From assembly GCA_030015575.1 (NCBI GenBank), contig JASDDO010000006.1:203551632-203615631 (forward strand): 64,000 bases of DNA, given 5' to 3'. This stretch comes from Agapanthus africanus (Eukaryota; Streptophyta; Magnoliopsida; Asparagales; Amaryllidaceae). Positions 59,342 to 64,000 of the stretch are shown here, piece by piece. The translations under genes and the position numbers were made by a program. The notes below the pieces were generated by a model that did not search any database, was not told the DNA's origin, and saw only the letters and a list, made by a program, of their open reading frames with translations. Each line of letters starts with the position of its first letter. The first letter of the stretch is position 1.

Positions 59342-59640
59342 ACGACACGAAGTGACCATCTGGAGAAGGAGAAAGTGGCTACCGCGAAGCGGTAGCTTAA
59401 TTAACTGCAGGGGCTTGCGCCTGCAGGGAAGAGCGTCCCCACAATCAAAAACCACTCAAACGAGGGGGAATCAGACAAAGTCTGCTACATCGGCCGTATC
59501 CGTTTAAACCTTCGATACATGGTGCCATAAATCAACTTGGTATCTTCGGAGAGGTGGACGGATAGCACCAATTAGCATCTGCCCCGAATTTCAGGCAAGA
59601 CGGACCTACGCGGTCGCATTTCTGTATTCGGAGGGGAACA
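59342..59640 (+). repeat. Gypsy-3 5' LTR, right end
   Basis: The LTR resumes after Copia-4 and ends GGGGAACA before the primer-like site. It holds a perfect hairpin GCTACCGC-GAA-GCGGTAGC (59378-59396) and another with arms CTGCAGG/CCTGCAG (59405-59426). Confidence 0.7.
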
Positions 59641-59645
59641 GATTC

Positions 59646-59664
59646 TGGCACGCCCGGTGGGACC
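59646..59664 (+). other. Gypsy-3 primer binding site (tRNA not assigned)
   Basis: TGGCACGCCCGGTGGGACC, starting with TGG as primer sites do (complement of a tRNA CCA end), lies 5 bp after the LTR. It is not the tRNA-Met site used by the other elements here. I could not name the tRNA. Confidence 0.6.
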
Positions 59665-59791
59665 TTTTCCTCTTTCCACTCCACACTTCGTGTGTCGTGT
59701 TCGCGAACGAATCGCGGTTTTCTAATGGTTGCCCTTGAGTTTCGAGGTACTAAGATTTGGCATTTTGCTTAGTGCAGAAAGCAAAAGATCA

Positions 59792-60406
59792 ATGACGTTC
59801 ACCTGCTCGAAGTGTTCCAAATGCAACTGCAACCCAAGTTCTGCCTCAACTGGAGGCATAGCATACGAGCCCCAGGCGGCTTTCCTATTCACGATACCGG
59901 TGGAACAGGTCACCCAAGCCGCCACAGGATTGTTTTTCGAGACCATGCTCCCACCAGCGAGCTTCACCATTCCTATGCCAGCACCGGAAGCTCCCAAGAA
60001 GTTGGTCTTCGATCGGCTTGCTACTACCACGGCCCCTCTCAGCGGGTCGTCCAGCTCTAACTCCTCGGTCTTCGCCAGACTGAGCCTGAACTCCGCTGGG
60101 CCTGCCAAGAAACCCATGACACCTAAAGTGGCCATCCCAAAGAAGATAGCCATCCCTGCTCCTGAAGTCGTCAAGGCGGCTTCTCCTGCCAAAGAGTCGG
60201 TCTTTACAAGACTGACTATTCCGGCTCCCATTCCTGCTCGAAGGTCTGTCTTTGACAGATTGGATACCACTACTCAAAAGACGTCAGTCTTCAAGAGGCT
60301 GGCACCAGTAGCGCCTCATCTGGATAGGGGCAAGACAAAGCCATCCCCATCGCCGAACCAAACCCAACAGCTCGACACGCTCGACGCCGCCACTGGTGCC
60401 GAGTAA
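59792..60406 (+). CDS. Gypsy-3 N-terminal ORF with SVFxRL repeats
   Basis: About 204 codons from the ATG at 59792; the frame is open from 59729. It starts with a Cys cluster (TCSKCSKCNCN), then a Pro/Ala/Lys-rich region with five copies of (S/L)VFxRL, near 60004, 60065, 60197, 60245 and 60285. Composition suggests a disordered, basic protein. The following gag frame is offset, so either a frameshift occurred between about 60380 and 60457 or this was a separate reading frame. It ends at a TAA. Function is unknown; by position it is the N-terminus of Gag or a leader protein. Confidence 0.5.
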   Translation: MTFTCSKCSKCNCNPSSASTGGIAYEPQAAFLFTIPVEQVTQAATGLFFETMLPPASFTIPMPAPEAPKKLVFDRLATTTAPLSGSSSSNSSVFARLSLNSAGPAKKPMTPKVAIPKKIAIPAPEVVKAASPAKESVFTRLTIPAPIPARRSVFDRLDTTTQKTSVFKRLAPVAPHLDRGKTKPSPSPNQTQQLDTLDAATGAE

Positions 60407-63400
60407 GGAAGGCTGGGGAAAACTCCCCCTCTAGGCTAACTCCACTAGCTCCAACGGTGGAAATTAATGTTGTTGTTCCAACCGGGAACAGCTTTGAGCT
60501 GCTAAATAAGGTGCGCAGGAACTCGCCTACCGCCATACTGAAAAGATCTCCGCCACTAGTAGAGACTGTCACAGAAATAAAGCCGGAGCAGTCCCCTCAA
60601 CGACTGTCTTCCAAAATTTACAAGATCTGGCGACAAGTCCGAGAGTCAGTGGTTGATCAAGACTATCCCCGCCGGTAGAAGAAGCTGAAGGTCCGACAGG
60701 AAAAAAACCGTCCTGTTAAGCCACAGAAGGCGACGGCTACTTGGGTGCCCACTACAACGGCCCCCTCAACTTCGACCGCCCATAAGAGGAGAAGACCGGA
60801 GAAAATCCCCATGCCTGCGACAAATGTCAAAGGCACTGAGCCCAAATGCCCTAAGTCTAGGGGCATGGTGGTGCATACCGTCTATATGGCATCCAGAAAA
60901 GAGGATAGCCGTGTCTCCACAGGTCATCGACCGCTTACGCGATCCGTGACAAAAGCCTAAGAGCAGCAGCAGAAGCTTTAGGAGATGATGACTGCGATGT
61001 CCACACTCACCAGGCCGAAAGCAAGCCCAGAGGCATCCTCGGAGCAACGCCATGAGCAGGAAACTGACGCCGAATTCCTTCGAAGAATGCTCGAGAAGAA
61101 GGACAAAGAGGCTGCGGAACAAGAGGCCAATATAAAGCAAATGGCCCTTCTATTCCAAGATATGGTGGGCATGATGATCCAGCCGGATCCTCCAGCCGAA
61201 GATCCTCCAGTGATAATTGAAGATGATAGAGGAGAAACATCGAATCCACCTCCGGCTCTTTCAACAGCCAAGGAGGAAACTATTTCCAAAGCCGCACTGG
61301 ACGACTATATAGCTCAGCAAATACGAGTTCACCAGGCGAATGAAGCGGCTGGGAAAATTGTTAGAACCAGGCGACCGTATCCAGGCTGGTATGATCAGAT
61401 AAAGTACCCGCCAGGCTACACGATCCCGAAATTCTATGTGTACAAGGGGACGGGCAATCCCCATCAACATGTCGCTCAGTTCAGGGCTTTCTGTGGCAAT
61501 ACTGGTGGCGATGATAAGCTTTTGCTCCGCCAATTCGTCGGCAGCTTATCGGAGACGGCGTTTGAGTGGTACTCCGAACTTCCAAACGACTCCGTCAAAA
61601 CTTTCGCAGAAATGGAGTTGTTGTTCACCCAGCGATTCGCCAGTGCTAGTGAACGCACCCCAATAACGGCATTGATCAATGCCAGGGTGAAGTCGGGCGA
61701 GACATGGGTTCAATACGCAATCCGATGGCAGAACCTGTAGTCTAAGTGCGAACAGCGGATCGAAGAAGCACCAGCGGTGGGCATGTTCGTAGGCACCCTA
61801 GACCCTCATGCAACTATTTCACAGTTCATGATGTTCTTCAAACCGACCACATTCCAAGCTTTAATCGACAAGCTAGCCCAGATGGATCAAATGGGTCACA
61901 GACCATCTCCCCCAAAGCCGGAGCCGCGAAATGAAAAGGGTAAAGGGAAGGCGACCTTCGTTGCAAATACCCAACAACAGCCTAGTGCCCCGAAGCTAGC
62001 GGATCAACTAGAAGAGAGACGGCGCTATTATAATGAGAAAATGAAGCGTCCATACTCGTTCCCACGGGATAAAATGAAGAGACTATTCAAGTTGGCAATG
62101 CGCAACAGGCTTATCAATCTGCCGAATCCAAGGCGACCATTGCAACCCGGCAAAGCGAATAATCCCAATTATTTCCCTTACCACCAAAAGATGAGCCATC
62201 CAATCAAAGATTGCTTTGTCTTTAAAGGGTGGATCGAGGATCAGTACCTACAAGGCAAGTTCGCGCTATCTGAGAAGTGGAAAGTAAACCCACCACAACC
62301 GCACACTCCTAAGAAGACGGATACACCGGGGGCATCGTGCTCTTTTATAGAAGAGGCTCCACGGGAGGTGGCCCTTTCGGCCAAAACTAAAAAGATGCTG
62401 AATGATCTCCAGACATGTCCGGCGATCAGGTGGAAGAATCCGCTGGAACCCCAGATCGTCGAAGAGATGCTAAAGCCGCGTCCAACTCCAAAGATCAGTG
62501 GCGATAGCCAAAGCTCGCACACCTAGCCGTCGAAATCCTCGAAGAAGAAAAAGAAAACCAAGAAGTCCGTGAAGCCTGGTGACAAGCGCACGGACCTGCA
62601 GAAATAGATCAACGCGCTGGAAGAGTATAACCAGAAAGCGTGGACTCTAATCACGCTCCAGGAATTTCTCGACCACGTCCTTGAAGACGGAGATGAGGAA
62701 GAAGACTCGTCGAATGAATCTGAGGATTACGTAACAAGTTGCCATGTGATCTCTCACTCGTCGACAAACAATGAAGAAGCCCTTTGCATCAAGAGACTGG
62801 GGGCAGGTCCTGAGCCGGAACTTCTATGGCCGTCAGACGAAATGATCGATGCCTTCCTGAATGAAATTCATTTGAAAAGTAAAGCCGATCGAGAGTGTGA
62901 GATGGCCACATTTGAAAAAGCCAAACGCCGGCGACTGGACGAAAGAGTCGAGACACTTCCGCCTAATCAAGGGACATCCGTCGCGAATAAAAACAAGTTC
63001 AAGACGAGGAAAAGGTTTGCTAAAGCCATATCAATGGGGATGAAGCTACAACCCTCTGAAAGGAACATTCTCGGTGAAGTAGAGACACATCCTAACTACT
63101 TCTCATATCATCGAAAGATTTCGCACCCCACCGAAGAGTGCGGTGCTTTTAAAAGATGGTGGTAGGGATATGTTGCTCACCGACAACATTTTAAGCGGAT
63201 GAAATGCAAAACTCGTCGGGAGCAGAGAAGTACGACAGAGGAGCATAAAAGAACTACCGGCAACTGTCATACGGTCAACGCCGGGGGATCGCAGGTTCTC
63301 ACCTTCGGAAGCGACTCTGACGAGGAAATAGCTCTTGGCCCTCTCTTTAAAGAGTCCACCTTGGGAAAAGAGGAAGAACCGAAGACCCGTGAAAATATTC

Positions 63401-64000
63401 AGCTGCGCAATCGTACGCTGCCCGAAAAGAATCTTGGGCCCTCGAACAGTGGGTTGAACAGAAAAGATAAGGGAAAAGAAAGGGTCTCTGAGGATATCGC
63501 CCTAGATGACCAAGTCATAAAAGAGCTGGCCGCCAAGGACCTGCCAAAGAAAAGTAAAGTGGACTACAACATTCTGGCGCACTTGAGAAAGTTACCCTCG
63601 CAGCTCAGCATTCTCGACGCCCTTCTGCTATCCAAAGAGGCGAGAGATTCTTTGATCAAGGCATTATAAGAGCCCGAGCAATTCCAAGCTTTCCGCGCCG
63701 AAGAAAATATGAAGGACGAGCTAGAAGAAGTACACACAGCCGATATCACCTTCAGCGATGAAGATCTCTTCCTTAGGACATGCGAGCACAACCGTCCCCT
63801 ATATGTCTCCGGATACTGTCATGACATCAAGATAGGTAAAATCCTGGTCGACAATGGGTCCTCCGTCAATCTCCTCAACGTGCGAGTGTTGAAAGAAATC
63901 TGCATGAGCGTCCAGCACCTCGCTCGTGATAAAATCACCATCTCCGGTTTTGACTCTCAGTCATCACGGACTCTCAGGTCTGTGATACTGACGTTACGAT
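60407..64000 (+). pseudogene. gag-pol: Gypsy-3 gag-protease frame with eight in-frame stops
   Basis: From about 60457 to the right edge one frame stays in register, broken by stops at 60676, 60958, 60979, 61738, 62524, 62605, 63163 and 63667 (six TAG, two TAA, no TGA). It encodes a basic linker, a Glu/Gln-rich coiled coil (about 60985-61150), a retrotransposon gag domain (about 61430-61735, with the WYSELP block), two zinc-knuckle-like YFxYH...HP...C segments (62167-62226 and 63094-63150) and an aspartic protease (LVDNGSSVN, Asp at 63850). It is not functional as it stands. Confidence 0.8.

Larger units (their letters stand above)
59641..64000 (+). mobile_element. Gypsy-3 internal region, cut by right edge
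   Basis: A primer-like site, an N-terminal ORF, then gag and protease in a decayed frame, with RT, integrase and 3' LTR outside the window. The DNG-type protease and the gag layout suggest the Tat/Ogre-like group of non-chromoviruses; that placement is moderate. Confidence 0.75.

Overview
This window is nuclear DNA of a flowering plant made almost entirely of nested transposable elements. I find no host gene, rRNA, tRNA or CRISPR array. The plant origin rests on Ty1/copia and Ty3/gypsy LTR retrotransposons primed by the initiator tRNA-Met, a CACTA transposon gene with GT-AG introns, a MULE transposase fragment, and LTRs of 2 to over 3 kb.

Left block (1-31602). Copia-1 (+) is young and apparently complete, apart from the part of its 5' LTR beyond the left edge. 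It sits in an intron of a CACTA transposon whose 3' half (four exons, palindromic subterminal repeats, terminal inverted repeat) runs to 11388. The CACTA element sits in the pol remnant of Copia-2 (-), Copia-2 sits in the leader of Copia-3 (-), and Copia-3 sits 23 bp inside what looks like a Tekay-type gypsy LTR. Gypsy-1 (+), a defective Tekay-type element with ggaac target duplications, is a second insertion in the Copia-3 leader. Outside this stack lies a MULE transposase pseudogene (31603-32441).

Middle (32442-37591). First comes unassigned LTR-like DNA. Then follows the 5' LTR of Gypsy-3 (+, probably Tat/Ogre-like), with G-box/ABRE tandem repeats, a TATA box at 35174, an unusual density of tiny hairpins and an exact 72-bp minisatellite.

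Right block (37592-64000). Copia-4 (-, target duplication cacac) splits the Gypsy-3 LTR. It is itself split within its 5' LTR by Gypsy-2 (+, target duplication acaag), a very young, intact Tekay-type chromovirus with a 1561-residue Gag-Pol. After Copia-4 the Gypsy-3 LTR resumes (59342-59640), followed by its primer site and a decayed gag/protease region that runs off the right edge.

The copia elements form two LTR groups (1 and 2; 3 and 4) with related leaders. Gypsy-1 and Gypsy-2 are related. Copia-1 and Gypsy-2 look competent and could supply proteins to defective relatives such as Copia-4 and Gypsy-1. The most notable signals are RNA-scale: a stem-loop in the Tekay LTRs with compensatory base changes, twin hairpins in the Copia-3/4 LTRs whose mismatches mostly become G-U pairs in the sense transcript, a thrice-repeated leader hairpin shared by three copia elements, and the micro-hairpin LTR of Gypsy-3.
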